In this document: positions 33,650 to 41,911 of the stretch, piece by piece
How positions within the stretch are numbered: position 1 is the first letter of the stretch
Layout: every line of letters begins with the position of its first letter
Source: an uncultured Clostridia bacterium
GTDB lineage: Bacteria > Bacillota > Clostridia > Christensenellales > Pumilibacteraceae
Assembly (NCBI GenBank): GCA_947086925.1
Contig: CAMUAL010000008.1
Location: 1 to 55,058 of the forward strand
Direction: 5' to 3'
Length of the DNA stretch: 55,058 bases
Notes under the pieces: model-generated
The model's input: the letters and a program-made list of their open reading frames with translations, nothing else
Told to the model about the DNA's origin: nothing
Databases searched by the model: none
Made by a program: the position numbers and the translations under genes

Positions 33650-33678
33650 ATTATAACAAAAATTCATTGCACGGTCAA
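33650..33678 (-). promoter_or_regulatory. Promoter of the three-gene envelope operon
   Basis: Minus-strand TTGACC (33673-33678), 17 bases, TATAAT (33650-33655); leader of about 80 nt. Confidence 0.82.
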
Positions 33679-33744
33679 GTATTTTCATTATTTATATTTT
33701 TTAATTATATATTTTGCTATCGTTATATAGCCTTTTATGCGCGG

Positions 33745-35367
33745 TTAATAATCACGCCTTGTTATGTTGTCGCCGTTATCCCACAGTTTTTCGAGACGGT
33801 AAAATTCGCGTGCCTCGACATGCTGAATATGCACTATTACATCGCCGTAATCGAGTACCGCCCACTTAGGCGAAATATCGCGCCTTAAAGGCTCGATGCC
33901 GTAATCTTTACTGAGTTTTTCGTCTACATAGTCTGCCATTGCTTTTACGGCGGTTGTAGAACCCGCACCGGCTATAACAAAACAATCGGCTATAACGGTT
34001 TTCTGCGCAACGTCGATTACAACAACGTCGCGTCCCTTTTTTTCGCAAAGTCTGTCGGCAATATATTCGGCAAGAACTCTGCCGCCGCCCTCTTTGAGAT
34101 TTCCGTATTCTTTTTCGGTTTTTGCGGCAGGCGCATTCGCCTCCGGCTTTTGTATAATCGCCGAGGTTAAAACCTCTTTAAATACGGGCTCGGCTTTAAG
34201 CGCGGCGCGTTCGGCACGGCAAAGTGCGGCAAAATATTCGCATGCTTTTAAAGTTTCGCCGAATACGGGTTTGTTTTCGGCTTTAAGCTGTTTTACCGTG
34301 GCTTTAAGCGAGCGGAGCATTGCTCTGTTAAGATTATTTGCGGCAAGACGGCGCAACTTGTCCGCACCGTCGTAAGTGCGCCCTTCCTCGGTGGCGTCGG
34401 CAAGATAAACTATTTTATCGAGCACGCTCATTTTATCGCTTCCCGTTGTATGCTTTTCAATCGCATCTACTATATGTGCGCCGAGTTTGAAATAGTCGCG
34501 CGCTATCGCCGCCGAAACGTAGGCATGCAAAACCGAGGGGGCTGCCTTATAAAGCGCGTCGTAATTTTCAACCGTAATTTTATGCTTATTTAAATCTTCC
34601 CGCGTAGCGTATTTGCCTATGTCGTGAAGTATAAGCGCGGTGATAACGTCGGAAACGTCCTCGTCGTAAATCTTGCACAGCTTAATTCCCATGTTTACGG
34701 CACGGAAAGTGTGCTCTGCACGCTCCTGCTTTAATCCGAAAGTTTTAAACGCGTTTACATACTTGACGTATTCGGTGTAAAGTTCGTGCTTATCTATATA
34801 TTCCGCAATCTCCGTCGGCACAAGTTCCGCATGTTTGCCGAACGCCACCGCGGCTCTTACTCCGCTCGAAGAACAGTCGGGTGCGGTGAATCCCGCCGAC
34901 TTGAACTTAAAGCCGAACTCTCGCAACGAGTCGAGCGTTTTTCTGCTCACCGAAAAACCTGCGCGGCGGATGAGCAAAAAGGTTACGTTCGCCGCAAGAT
35001 AAGAGGCGTCTTTCCATTCCCGCAATCCATTCAAACAATCGGAACCTATTACGAAATACAGCTCCGAATCGGGATACTTTTCTTTGTAGTGGCGCACGGC
35101 GTCTACCGTATAACTTACGGTTTCGCGCTTAATTTCCCATTTCGACACTTTAACATTCGGAAGCTCGGCCGTTGCCTTTCTGAGCATTTTAACGCGTTCT
35201 TCTCCGCCCGCACTGCATCCGTTTTGTTTGAATGGCGAAATATAGCAAGGAAGCACAACCACGCGAGTAAACTTCTTGCTAAGCTTTTCTATTATTTCGA
35301 TATGAGCGTTTGTCGCGGGGTCGAAGCTTCCGCCGAGTATTGCCGTTTTTTCTGCTTTGTCTGACAT
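33745..35367 (-). CDS. nadD: NadD-YqeK-RsfS triple fusion
   Basis: 540 aa with three proteins in one chain. Residues 1-200: NadD (nicotinate-nucleotide adenylyltransferase, NAD synthesis) with ILGGSFDPATNAHIEII (10-26), SPFKQNG, YFVIGSDCL and the C-terminal SSSGVR. Residues about 210-390: YqeK HD-domain hydrolase (Ap4A hydrolase family) with AEHTFRAV, ALILHDIGKYA, IEKHTTG and YLADATEEGR. Residues about 425-540: RsfS ribosomal silencing factor with YGIEPLRR, WAVLDYGDVIVHIQH and REFYRLEKLW. These are three consecutive separate genes in most Bacillota. AGAGGA before the ATG. Placed after obg, as in that standard order. No frameshift is needed and the linkers are short and charged. Confidence 0.94.
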   Translation of the reverse strand: MSDKAEKTAILGGSFDPATNAHIEIIEKLSKKFTRVVVLPCYISPFKQNGCSAGGEERVKMLRKATAELPNVKVSKWEIKRETVSYTVDAVRHYKEKYPDSELYFVIGSDCLNGLREWKDASYLAANVTFLLIRRAGFSVSRKTLDSLREFGFKFKSAGFTAPDCSSSGVRAAVAFGKHAELVPTEIAEYIDKHELYTEYVKYVNAFKTFGLKQERAEHTFRAVNMGIKLCKIYDEDVSDVITALILHDIGKYATREDLNKHKITVENYDALYKAAPSVLHAYVSAAIARDYFKLGAHIVDAIEKHTTGSDKMSVLDKIVYLADATEEGRTYDGADKLRRLAANNLNRAMLRSLKATVKQLKAENKPVFGETLKACEYFAALCRAERAALKAEPVFKEVLTSAIIQKPEANAPAAKTEKEYGNLKEGGGRVLAEYIADRLCEKKGRDVVVIDVAQKTVIADCFVIAGAGSTTAVKAMADYVDEKLSKDYGIEPLRRDISPKWAVLDYGDVIVHIQHVEAREFYRLEKLWDNGDNITRRDY

Positions 35368-35411
35368 AATAATCCTCTTTTTCGTTTTGAGTACCGTTTT
35401 TACACGGAAAA

Positions 35412-36671
35412 CTAATCCATGTATTCGAATTCTATATCCAAGATACGGACGGTGTCGCCCTCGCCCGCGCCCGCTTTTTTAAGCGCTTTTATAACTCCGT
35501 CGTCACGCAGACGCTTCTGAAAATAATTGAAACTGTCGTAGCTGTCGAGAACCACGCCGCGGGCAAGCTCCTCTATCATGCCTCCGCACACTTCGAACGC
35601 CCCGTCGTCGTCGCGCCGCACGGTAAAACCCGTTGTGTCGCGGTCGGGATAAACGAACGGCTCGTACTCCATCGGAGCAACGGGCGGAATTTCGGAAAGC
35701 GTTTGCCACACGCATTTCAGCAAATCGTCAAGTCCTTGTCTTGTAACCGCGCTTATGGGAAAACACGGCACTTTTACCTTGCGCTTAAATTCGGTTATCG
35801 CACGGTCGTCGGGCAGAAGCTCCGCCTTGTTAAGCGCGACTATCTGCGGACGTTTTCCGAGTTCGGGCGAAAAGTCTTTAAGTTCTTTATTGATGTTTTT
35901 GTAATCTTCTGCGGGGTCGCGCCCTTCACTGCCCGAAATGTCGATAACGTGCACTATAAGCCGGGTGCGCTCTATATGACGCAAAAAGTCGGTGCCTAAA
36001 CCCGCGCCTTTGCTCGCGCCGTCGATAAGCCCGGGAATATCGGCGACAACAAAGCCGTGGTCGTAATAGCTCACCGCACCCAAATTAGGCGAAAGCGTGG
36101 TGAAGTGATAATTTGCGATTTTCGGACGAGCCGAACTTACCGACGACAAAAGCGTGCTTTTGCCTACGTTTGGATAACCTACAAGCCCCACGTCGGCGAT
36201 TGTTTTAAGTTCTAAGATTACACACTTTTCTTCGGTCTGCTCGCCGAGCTGAGAAAAATGCGGCGCCTGACGTCTGCTCGATTTGAACCTTGCGTTGCCC
36301 TTACCGCCGCGTCCGCCTTTAAGCACGGTGATTTTATCGCAGTCTGAAAACAAATCGGAAATAATGCCGCCGCTCTCTGCGTCGGCTATAACCGTACCGC
36401 GCGGAACTTTTATAACAAGCTCTTTGCCCGATTTTCCGTTGCAGTATCTGCCGCTTCCCTTTTCGCCGTCGGGCGCGCGAAAATGCGACTCGTATTTAAA
36501 ATCGAGCAAAGAAGTCATGCGTGCATCGGCTTGAAACACTATATCGCCGCCCGCGCCTCCGTCGCCTCCGTCGGGACCTCCGTTGCTTACGTATTTTTCG
36601 GTGTAAAAGCTTGTACAGCCGTTGCCGCCGTTACCCGCTTTTATATAAATCTTTATTCTGTCTACAAACAT
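35412..36671 (-). CDS. obg: Ribosome-assembly GTPase Obg
   Basis: 419 aa, three domains: Obg glycine-rich fold (1-157; GPDGGDGGAGGDIVFQAD), GTPase (G1 GYPNVGKSTL about 165, G2 FTTL, G3 DIPGLID, G4 NKAE, G5 SAV) and an OCT domain at the C-terminus (about 345-419). It acts in 50S assembly and growth/stress control. The ribosome site is weak (AAAGG 12 bases away) in an A/T-rich upstream stretch containing three ATATAAA-like words. 44 bases before the NadD fusion. Confidence 0.97.
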   Translation of the reverse strand: MFVDRIKIYIKAGNGGNGCTSFYTEKYVSNGGPDGGDGGAGGDIVFQADARMTSLLDFKYESHFRAPDGEKGSGRYCNGKSGKELVIKVPRGTVIADAESGGIISDLFSDCDKITVLKGGRGGKGNARFKSSRRQAPHFSQLGEQTEEKCVILELKTIADVGLVGYPNVGKSTLLSSVSSARPKIANYHFTTLSPNLGAVSYYDHGFVVADIPGLIDGASKGAGLGTDFLRHIERTRLIVHVIDISGSEGRDPAEDYKNINKELKDFSPELGKRPQIVALNKAELLPDDRAITEFKRKVKVPCFPISAVTRQGLDDLLKCVWQTLSEIPPVAPMEYEPFVYPDRDTTGFTVRRDDDGAFEVCGGMIEELARGVVLDSYDSFNYFQKRLRDDGVIKALKKAGAGEGDTVRILDIEFEYMD

Positions 36672-36724
36672 TATTTTATATTGCCTTTACCTTTATATGT
36701 GCCTTTATATGCGTATTTACATAT

Positions 36725-37387
36725 TTAAGTATGCGTTACCGCGGGAGAATTTACGCAATGTACCGATACGGGACATTCGCTGCAAAGCGGACGCTGCGAC
36801 TTACAGCAATATCTGCCGTGAAATATAAGCAGATGATGAACTTCCGACCAATCGCGCTCGTCGATAGTCGACATTAAATCTTTTTCCACGTCGAACGGAG
36901 TTTTACCGCCGCTCAGTCCGAGTCTGCGACTCACGCGGTACACGTGAGTATCGACTGCGATATTATTGCCGCCGAAAGCTACGCTCATTACTACGTTAGC
37001 GGTTTTGCGTCCCACCCCTTTAAGCGACAGCAGATTATCGAAGTCGGACGGCACTTCTCCGTTAAAGCGCGCAACTATATCGCGCGAAGCCGATATAATA
37101 CTTGCCGACTTGTTGCGATAAAATCCGCAACTGAATATAAGACTTTGCAGTTTTTCAATGTCGGCGGAAGCGAAATCGGCGGGAGTGTCATAAACCTTGA
37201 AAAGCTCTTTTGTGACTTCGTTCACGCGTTTATCGGTACACTGCGCGGAAAGTATAACCGCAACGAGCAAATGAAACGGGTTATCGTAATTAAGCTCGCA
37301 CTGCGCGGCGGGATATTTTTCCGCCAAAGCACACAACATTGCGCGGATTCTCTCGTTTTGGGTATATATTGTTATATCGGCACTCAT
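36725..37387 (-). CDS. nth: Endonuclease III
   Basis: 220 aa DNA glycosylase/AP lyase of base-excision repair, removing oxidised pyrimidines. Helix-hairpin-helix LLSLKGVGRKTANVVMSVAF with catalytic Lys, then AVDTHVYRVSRRLGL with catalytic Asp, and a complete 4Fe-4S loop with C-x6-C-x2-C-x5-C (CKSQRPLCSECPVSVHC) near the C-terminus. The ATG at 37387 has no Shine-Dalgarno sequence and follows the -10 box by eight bases, so it is apparently leaderless. Confidence 0.96.
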   Translation of the reverse strand: MSADITIYTQNERIRAMLCALAEKYPAAQCELNYDNPFHLLVAVILSAQCTDKRVNEVTKELFKVYDTPADFASADIEKLQSLIFSCGFYRNKSASIISASRDIVARFNGEVPSDFDNLLSLKGVGRKTANVVMSVAFGGNNIAVDTHVYRVSRRLGLSGGKTPFDVEKDLMSTIDERDWSEVHHLLIFHGRYCCKSQRPLCSECPVSVHCVNSPAVTHT

Positions 37388-37395
37388 ATATAACG

Positions 37396-37424
37396 ATTAT
37401 ACCATAATATTACTTAATTTGTCA
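37396..37424 (-). promoter_or_regulatory. Extended -10 promoter of nth, apparently leaderless
   Basis: Minus-strand TGACAA (37419-37424), 17 bases, TGG-TATAAT (-10 at 37396-37401), then eight bases to the ATG at 37387. Confidence 0.72.
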
Positions 37425-37522
37425 CGCGATTTTACGCGGCGCAAATCAAGTGCCGATATTAAACAACGAGTATGTTTGAAATTATACCGCAACTTTTGTA
37501 AATAAAATTCTTAATATCGTTA

Positions 37523-37552
37523 TTGCTTTAACGCCCGATTGTAGTGTATAAT
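37523..37552 (+). promoter_or_regulatory. Promoter of the oxidoreductase-isomerase operon
   Basis: TTGCTT (37523-37528), 18 bases, TATAAT (37547-37552); leader of about 37 nt with CGGAGG. This contrasts with the leaderless nth on the other strand. Confidence 0.72.
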
Positions 37553-37596
37553 TTATATGAAAACACAAAAGCAAACTATAAATCGGAGGAACTGAC

Positions 37597-38664
37597 TTGA
37601 ACAACGAAGCACCGCTCAGAATCGGAATAATCGGATACGGCGGAATGGGAAAATATCACACCGACCGTCTGCGCAAACTCGGAATTATGGAAATCGTGGG
37701 AGCATACGACTGCGACCCCGTGCGTTTGCAGGCGGCAAAAGCCGACGGCATGATTGCCTACTCCTCGGCAGACGCATTGCTCGGCGACAACAGCATAAAA
37801 GCCGTGCTTATCGCCACGCCGAATGATATTCACTGCGAATACGCGATTGCGGCGGCAAAAGCGGGCAAACATATTATATGCGAAAAACCCGCGGCCCTCG
37901 GAGTGAGCGAAATCGACGAAATGGAAAAGGTTGCAAAGCAGAACGGAGTTATTCTCACCGTTCACCAAAACAGACGTTGGGACGGCGACTTTATTGCCGC
38001 TAAGCAGATAATAGAAAGCGGCGTAATAGGAAAAGTATATCAGATAGACTCGTTCGTATGCGGCGCAAACGGAATCCCCGGCGGTTGGCGCAAAACGGTT
38101 AAAGCGGGCGGAGGCATGATGCTCGATTGGGGCGTTCATCTTCTCGACCAGATTTTCTGCTACAAAACCGAATCGCCCGAATATTTGTACTGCGAATATT
38201 CGCACGCGCTCGGCTTCGACGTAGACGACGGATTCAACGTAAAACTCGGCTACAAAGACGGACTTACGGTCAACGTGCGCGTAGACACAAACACATTCGC
38301 AACTCTGCCCCGTTGGATTATTTACGGGCGCGACGGCACGGCGGTTATAAAAGATTGGGCACTGAACGGCGAAATAACTTTGCCCGTGTACGGCTCGGAA
38401 GTCGAAATCGTGGGTATAGAAGCGGGAAACGGTTTTACCAAAACAATGGCTTACCGCCCGCACGAGAGCGTTCGGACGCGCGAAATTCCGAAACCCGTTG
38501 TGGATTACGATACCTTTTACAAGAATTTCATTGCATCGATTCAAGGTAAAGAAAAGCCTTGTGTAACCGTGGAAAGCGTACGTAAAATTCTGCGCGTAAT
38601 GGAGCTGTGCAATCAATCGGCAAAAACAAATACCGTTATCACAAAAGAATTGAAATCGTTATAA
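37597..38664 (+). CDS. Gfo/Idh/MocA family oxidoreductase
   Basis: 355 aa. N-terminal Rossmann fold with IGIIGYGGMGKYHTDRL (residues 7-23), then the family EKP motif IICEKPAALG (about 91-100) and DWGVHLLDQI in the C-terminal domain. NAD(P)-dependent oxidation of a sugar, inositol or related hydroxyl. TTG start at 37597 with CGGAGG eight bases upstream. Sixteen bases before a TIM-barrel isomerase gene; such pairs act together in sugar or inositol catabolism. Substrate not readable. Confidence 0.92.
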   Translation: MNNEAPLRIGIIGYGGMGKYHTDRLRKLGIMEIVGAYDCDPVRLQAAKADGMIAYSSADALLGDNSIKAVLIATPNDIHCEYAIAAAKAGKHIICEKPAALGVSEIDEMEKVAKQNGVILTVHQNRRWDGDFIAAKQIIESGVIGKVYQIDSFVCGANGIPGGWRKTVKAGGGMMLDWGVHLLDQIFCYKTESPEYLYCEYSHALGFDVDDGFNVKLGYKDGLTVNVRVDTNTFATLPRWIIYGRDGTAVIKDWALNGEITLPVYGSEVEIVGIEAGNGFTKTMAYRPHESVRTREIPKPVVDYDTFYKNFIASIQGKEKPCVTVESVRKILRVMELCNQSAKTNTVITKELKSL

Positions 38665-38680
38665 ACGGAGGGTAAACAAT

Positions 38681-39637
38681 ATGAAATTAGGCGTATTCAG
38701 TCCGGTGCTTGCCGACATGAATCTGAGCGACGCGCTTGCGTTTCTGCATAAAGCGGGAGCCGAGCAAATGGAACTCGGTTGCGGAGGTTTTCCGGGGACG
38801 GCTCATGCCGATATAAACGAGCTGTACAAAAGCAAAACCGCAATCGAAAAAGTAAACGAGGCATTTAAGAAAAACGAAATGAGCATATCCGCTCTGTCGG
38901 TTCACGGAAACGTGATTCACCCCGTTAAGGCGATTGCCGAAAAAGCTACGAACGAGCTTATATACGCAATTAAAACCGCCAAAAAGCTCGGTTGCGACCG
39001 CGTTGTGACTTTTTCGGGTTGTGCGGGCGACAAAAAATCGGAATATCCGAATTGGATAACCTGCCCTTGGCCGAACGATTTTTCCGAGCTTTTACAGTGG
39101 CAGTGGGACGAGGTGCTTATTCCCTACTGGAAAAACATCGCGCACATTGCCGAAGACGAAGGCGTAAAAGTTTGCCTTGAAATGCACCCCGGTTTTATGG
39201 TATACGGAGTGGAAAGCATGCTTAAACTTCGCAATGCCGCAGGCAATTCGATAGGCGCAAACCTCGACCCTTCTCACCTAATTTGGCAAGGCGTAAATAT
39301 TGCCGACGCGGTGCGCGCACTCGGCGACGCAATATTCTTCTTCCACGCAAAAGACACCGACGTAAACAGAACAAACACGAACGTAAACGGCGTACTCGAT
39401 ACAAAGTCTTATGCCGACGTTCTGCACCGCTCGTGGGTATTCCGCACCGTAGGCTACGGCAACGGCGATTGGCGTGCGATTATAAGCGCGCTTGCCTCGG
39501 TAGGCTACACGGGCGCAATATCGATAGAGCACGAGGACAGCCTAATGCCTCCAAAAGAAGGATTGCTTAAAGCCATTAAATATTTAAAAGAAATAATAAT
39601 CTCCGAAAACAACACCGTAGCCGCATGGTGGATATAG
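38681..39637 (+). CDS. Sugar phosphate isomerase/epimerase (TIM barrel)
   Basis: 318 aa, AP-endonuclease-2/xylose-isomerase-like TIM barrel. Metal ligands are visible in VCLEMHPGFMVYG (about 165-177), GANLDPSHLIWQG (about 194-206), FFHAKDTDVN (about 225) and ISIEHEDSLM (about 285). Family members isomerise or epimerise ketoses and inosose derivatives. CGGAGGG precedes the ATG. Same operon as the oxidoreductase, ended by a terminator at 39697-39727. Confidence 0.92.
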   Translation: MKLGVFSPVLADMNLSDALAFLHKAGAEQMELGCGGFPGTAHADINELYKSKTAIEKVNEAFKKNEMSISALSVHGNVIHPVKAIAEKATNELIYAIKTAKKLGCDRVVTFSGCAGDKKSEYPNWITCPWPNDFSELLQWQWDEVLIPYWKNIAHIAEDEGVKVCLEMHPGFMVYGVESMLKLRNAAGNSIGANLDPSHLIWQGVNIADAVRALGDAIFFFHAKDTDVNRTNTNVNGVLDTKSYADVLHRSWVFRTVGYGNGDWRAIISALASVGYTGAISIEHEDSLMPPKEGLLKAIKYLKEIIISENNTVAAWWI

Positions 39638-39658
39638 ACTAACCGCGCAAGCTTGAAA

Positions 39659-39688
39659 CCGTAAAACATATTACCGTAAAACATATTA
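39659..39688 (+). repeat. Perfect 15-bp tandem duplication
   Basis: CCGTAAAACATATTA occurs twice head to tail (39659-39673 and 39674-39688) between the isomerase stop and its terminator; it looks like a recent slippage event. Confidence 0.95.
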
Positions 39689-39696
39689 TTAACCGC

Positions 39697-39727
39697 AAAA
39701 AGACGGGAACTCTGTTTCCGTCTTTTT
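39697..39727 (+). terminator. Terminator after the isomerase
   Basis: AAAAAGACGG (39697-39706) and CCGTCTTTTT (39718-39727), 10-bp stem followed by T. Confidence 0.9.
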
Positions 39728-39753
39728 TCAAGTTTATGCGTATAATTATGCGA

Positions 39754-39996
39754 TTATCTGTAACGCACGTAGCCTGAGCCGTTGCGGTAAAATATGCCTA
39801 TAAGCGTATCGGGATGGTAATGGTTGTACATGTTAAGCGCAGGCTCTGCCTGCTCGTTTTCGACTTTAACGCTTAATCCGCACGATGCGGAAATCTCTCG
39901 CGGAGTATTTATTATTTCGCACATTATACCGTTTGTGCGAAGTAAATCGTACATTTTCATCGCCTGAGTTCTGCTGCGGAACGCAAATAAATACAT
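39754..39996 (-). CDS. DUF3343 putative Se/S carrier-like protein
   Basis: 80 aa from the ATG at 39996, which has AAGGAG ten bases upstream; an in-frame upstream ATG has none. The segment NTPREISASCGLSVKV (about 35-50) with its single conserved Cys is the DUF3343 hallmark, and the start YLFAFRSRTQAM fits. The family is described as a putative selenium/sulfur carrier and often sits with cysteine-desulfurase relatives. One lies divergently 107 bases away. A role in moving persulfide or selenide is inference from this pairing. Confidence 0.85.
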   Translation of the reverse strand: MYLFAFRSRTQAMKMYDLLRTNGIMCEIINTPREISASCGLSVKVENEQAEPALNMYNHYHPDTLIGIFYRNGSGYVRYR

Positions 39997-40043
39997 GCCG
40001 AATTCTCTCCTTTTGTAACGATTCTTGTTATAATGCCGCAAAT

Positions 40044-40076
40044 TTGCAAGTATACTATATTACATTATATTGTAAA
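40044..40076. promoter_or_regulatory. Overlapping divergent promoters (DUF3343 / cysteine desulfurase)
   Basis: Minus strand: TTTACA (40071-40076), 16 bases, TATACT (40049-40054) for DUF3343. Plus strand: TTGCAA (40044-40049), 16 bases, TATATT (40066-40071) for the desulfurase. The two promoters occupy the same 33 bases, so polymerase binding is probably mutually exclusive. Confidence 0.6.
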
Positions 40077-40103
40077 CAAATTAAAAAGTGCGGACGGACG
40101 ATT

Positions 40104-41255
40104 ATGATTTATTTCGACAATTCGGCAACAAGCGGCTTTAAACCCGATTGCGTTATCAATGCAACCGTAAATGCGTTAAAGCATCTCAGCGCAAACCCGG
40201 GGCGTAGCGGACACAGCCTGTCGCTTAAAGCGGGCATGTTGGTTTATTCCACTCGGAAAAAAGCGGCAAGCTTACTCGGCGTACACGAACCCGAGCGCAT
40301 TATTTTTACACGCAACTGCACCGAAGCCCTGAATATCGCCATTACGGGAACTGCGATTTCGGGCGGAAACGTAGTTACCACGGCAATGGAACACAACAGC
40401 GTACTGCGCCCGTTATTCGAATTGCAAAGGGCGGGCAAAATCACCGTAAGCGTAGTTGCTCCCAACGAAAAAGGCGTTGTTACCGCCGATGCAATCGAGC
40501 GCGCGCTTACGCCGCGCACATACATGGTTGCGGTCAATCACATAAGCAATGTAACGGGCGCAATAAACAATGTGAGCGAAATAGGAAAAATGTGTCGCCG
40601 ACATAACATTAAACTGCTTGTAGACGGCGCGCAAAGCGTAGGTTACGGCGACGTAGACGTATCCGAGCAAAATATCGATTACCTCGCCGTTGCGCCGCAC
40701 AAGGGCTTACACGCCGTTCAGGGCGTGGGGATTCTTGCATTAGGCTCGGACGCGCAAATAAAGCCGATAATCTTCGGCGGAACAGGTACGCAGTCGGAAA
40801 ACGTATTTCAACCCACCGAACTGCCCGAATCTTTGGAAGCGGGAACTCTCCCCACTCCCGCCATTGCGGCACTCGGTGCGGCTATTACATACAACGAAAG
40901 CACTCGCGGCGAAGCGCGGCGAAAAACGCGCGAGCTGAGCATGTACATACTCGATTCGCTCACGCGCACACGCGGCATAACCGTTTACACCGCACCCGAT
41001 ACGTTCAACGGAATGATTTCTTTTAATATAGAAGGCATCGGCTCTATGGACGCAAGCAATCTTCTCAGCTCGCATTACGATATAGCCGTGCGCGGCGGAC
41101 TGCACTGCGCTCCCCTTATTCACAGGCATATGGGAACGCTGAACAGCGGAATAATACGCGCCTCGATAAACTCCGACAACACCTACGGAGAGGCGGACTT
41201 TTTTTTAAAAGCCGTAAAAGAAATAGCCGAAACCGAACGGCAAGGACGTATGTAA
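40104..41255 (+). CDS. Cysteine desulfurase family protein
   Basis: 383 aa from the ATG at 40104 (MIYFDNSATSGFKPDCVINA). Class V PLP enzyme: AMEHNSVLRPL, VNHISNVTGA, LLVDGAQSVGYGDVD (Asp and Gln binding PLP), PLP lysine in VAPHKGLHAVQGVG, and the catalytic-type Cys in RGGLHCAPLIHRHMGT. It matches the NifS/SufS-like subgroup often found with DUF3343 or selenium genes rather than with IscU/SufU, neither of which is adjacent. It would release sulfur or selenium from cysteine or selenocysteine. The ribosome site is poor (GGACGGACG). Confidence 0.9.
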   Translation: MIYFDNSATSGFKPDCVINATVNALKHLSANPGRSGHSLSLKAGMLVYSTRKKAASLLGVHEPERIIFTRNCTEALNIAITGTAISGGNVVTTAMEHNSVLRPLFELQRAGKITVSVVAPNEKGVVTADAIERALTPRTYMVAVNHISNVTGAINNVSEIGKMCRRHNIKLLVDGAQSVGYGDVDVSEQNIDYLAVAPHKGLHAVQGVGILALGSDAQIKPIIFGGTGTQSENVFQPTELPESLEAGTLPTPAIAALGAAITYNESTRGEARRKTRELSMYILDSLTRTRGITVYTAPDTFNGMISFNIEGIGSMDASNLLSSHYDIAVRGGLHCAPLIHRHMGTLNSGIIRASINSDNTYGEADFFLKAVKEIAETERQGRM

Positions 41256-41336
41256 AAAAGGCGTATTACGGCAGTCGGCGGTGCGTCAATCGTATTGTCG
41301 GCTTTACGTTGCGTCGCGTAACCCGCGAAATAAAAA

Positions 41337-41600
41337 TCACTCGTCGTCTATCATGCCGAGAACGCTCTCCAACTTAGCGCGTTGTTCGGCGTTTAAGTGA
41401 GGCGTGACCGTATTGACAAACCCCAAAAGCTGCACCTCGTCGAAGGTGCCGCTTTGTTTTTGCGCGTGCACCATTTGTATAAGACGGTTAATAAGCGCGT
41501 CTTCGCTCATATTGCCGTACTTGCGCATTGCCTCGCCGTACATCTGTTCGGCGGCATGCGAATCGGAGTTATTTCCCTGAAAACCTCGTAACTGTTTCAT
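41337..41600 (-). CDS. Small hypothetical protein
   Basis: 87 aa, family not recognised. Helical and soluble: an N-terminal polar stretch, EDALINRLIQMVHAQKQSG (about 34-52), and FVNTVTPHLNAEQRAKLESV, which recalls the last helix of small bacterial helical domains. SD AAGGAG before the ATG. Divergent from another small gene across a long dyad, suggesting common control. Confidence 0.7.
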   Translation of the reverse strand: MKQLRGFQGNNSDSHAAEQMYGEAMRKYGNMSEDALINRLIQMVHAQKQSGTFDEVQLLGFVNTVTPHLNAEQRAKLESVLGMIDDE

Positions 41601-41618
41601 AATTTTTTTCGCTCCTTA

Positions 41619-41658
41619 GTTACTATTATAAATATGCCGACATATAAATAATAGTGAC
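41619..41658. promoter_or_regulatory. Long dyad between two divergent small genes
   Basis: Arms 41619-41636 and 41641-41658 are inverted repeats matching at 15 of 18 positions around CCGA. Each arm holds a -10-like box facing its own gene (ATTATA at 41625-41630 is TATAAT on the minus strand), so the dyad is both a two-way promoter and a possible operator. Confidence 0.6.
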
Positions 41659-41674
41659 TCGGAGGAATAAATTT

Positions 41675-41902
41675 ATGGATTTAAGTTCGCTTTTACCTCT
41701 CCTTATGGCAAAATCGGGAGCGGGCAACGACAAAATGAGCACGTTGCTTAAAATGACACGCGGCGAAAAACCCGACATTAACACCGTTATGAATATGGCG
41801 ATGAACAACAAAAAAAACACGATTTCGGGGCTTTCGCCGGTTGCCGAAATCGCGTCGTATGAAATTTTGGGAAAACTTACTAAATGCTTTACCGCAAAAT
41901 AA
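41675..41902 (+). CDS. Small hypothetical protein
   Basis: 75 aa from the ATG at 41675, chosen because CGGAGG lies nine bases upstream. No family recognised. Leu/Met/Lys-rich, helical (MDLSSLLPLLMAKSGAG, then TVMNMAMNNKK), ending LGKLTKCFTAK. No signal peptide or clear membrane helix. Its stop codon directly abuts that of the converging regulator gene. Confidence 0.65.
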   Translation: MDLSSLLPLLMAKSGAGNDKMSTLLKMTRGEKPDINTVMNMAMNNKKNTISGLSPVAEIASYEILGKLTKCFTAK

Positions 41903-41911
41903 TTATTTGCG
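41893..41911. terminator. Palindrome over two abutting stop codons
   Basis: CGCAAA (41893-41898) and TTTGCG (41906-41911) flank ATAATTA, in which the TAA of the small gene (41900-41902) meets the stop of the converging PucR-like gene (41903-41905). A weak two-way hairpin with no spare DNA. Confidence 0.4.

Noticed and set aside
37576..38616. Open frame of about 346 codons antisense to the oxidoreductase gene
   Set aside because: The plus strand has a clear Gfo/Idh/MocA protein with a ribosome site and promoter; the antisense product has no recognisable motifs and reflects codon bias.
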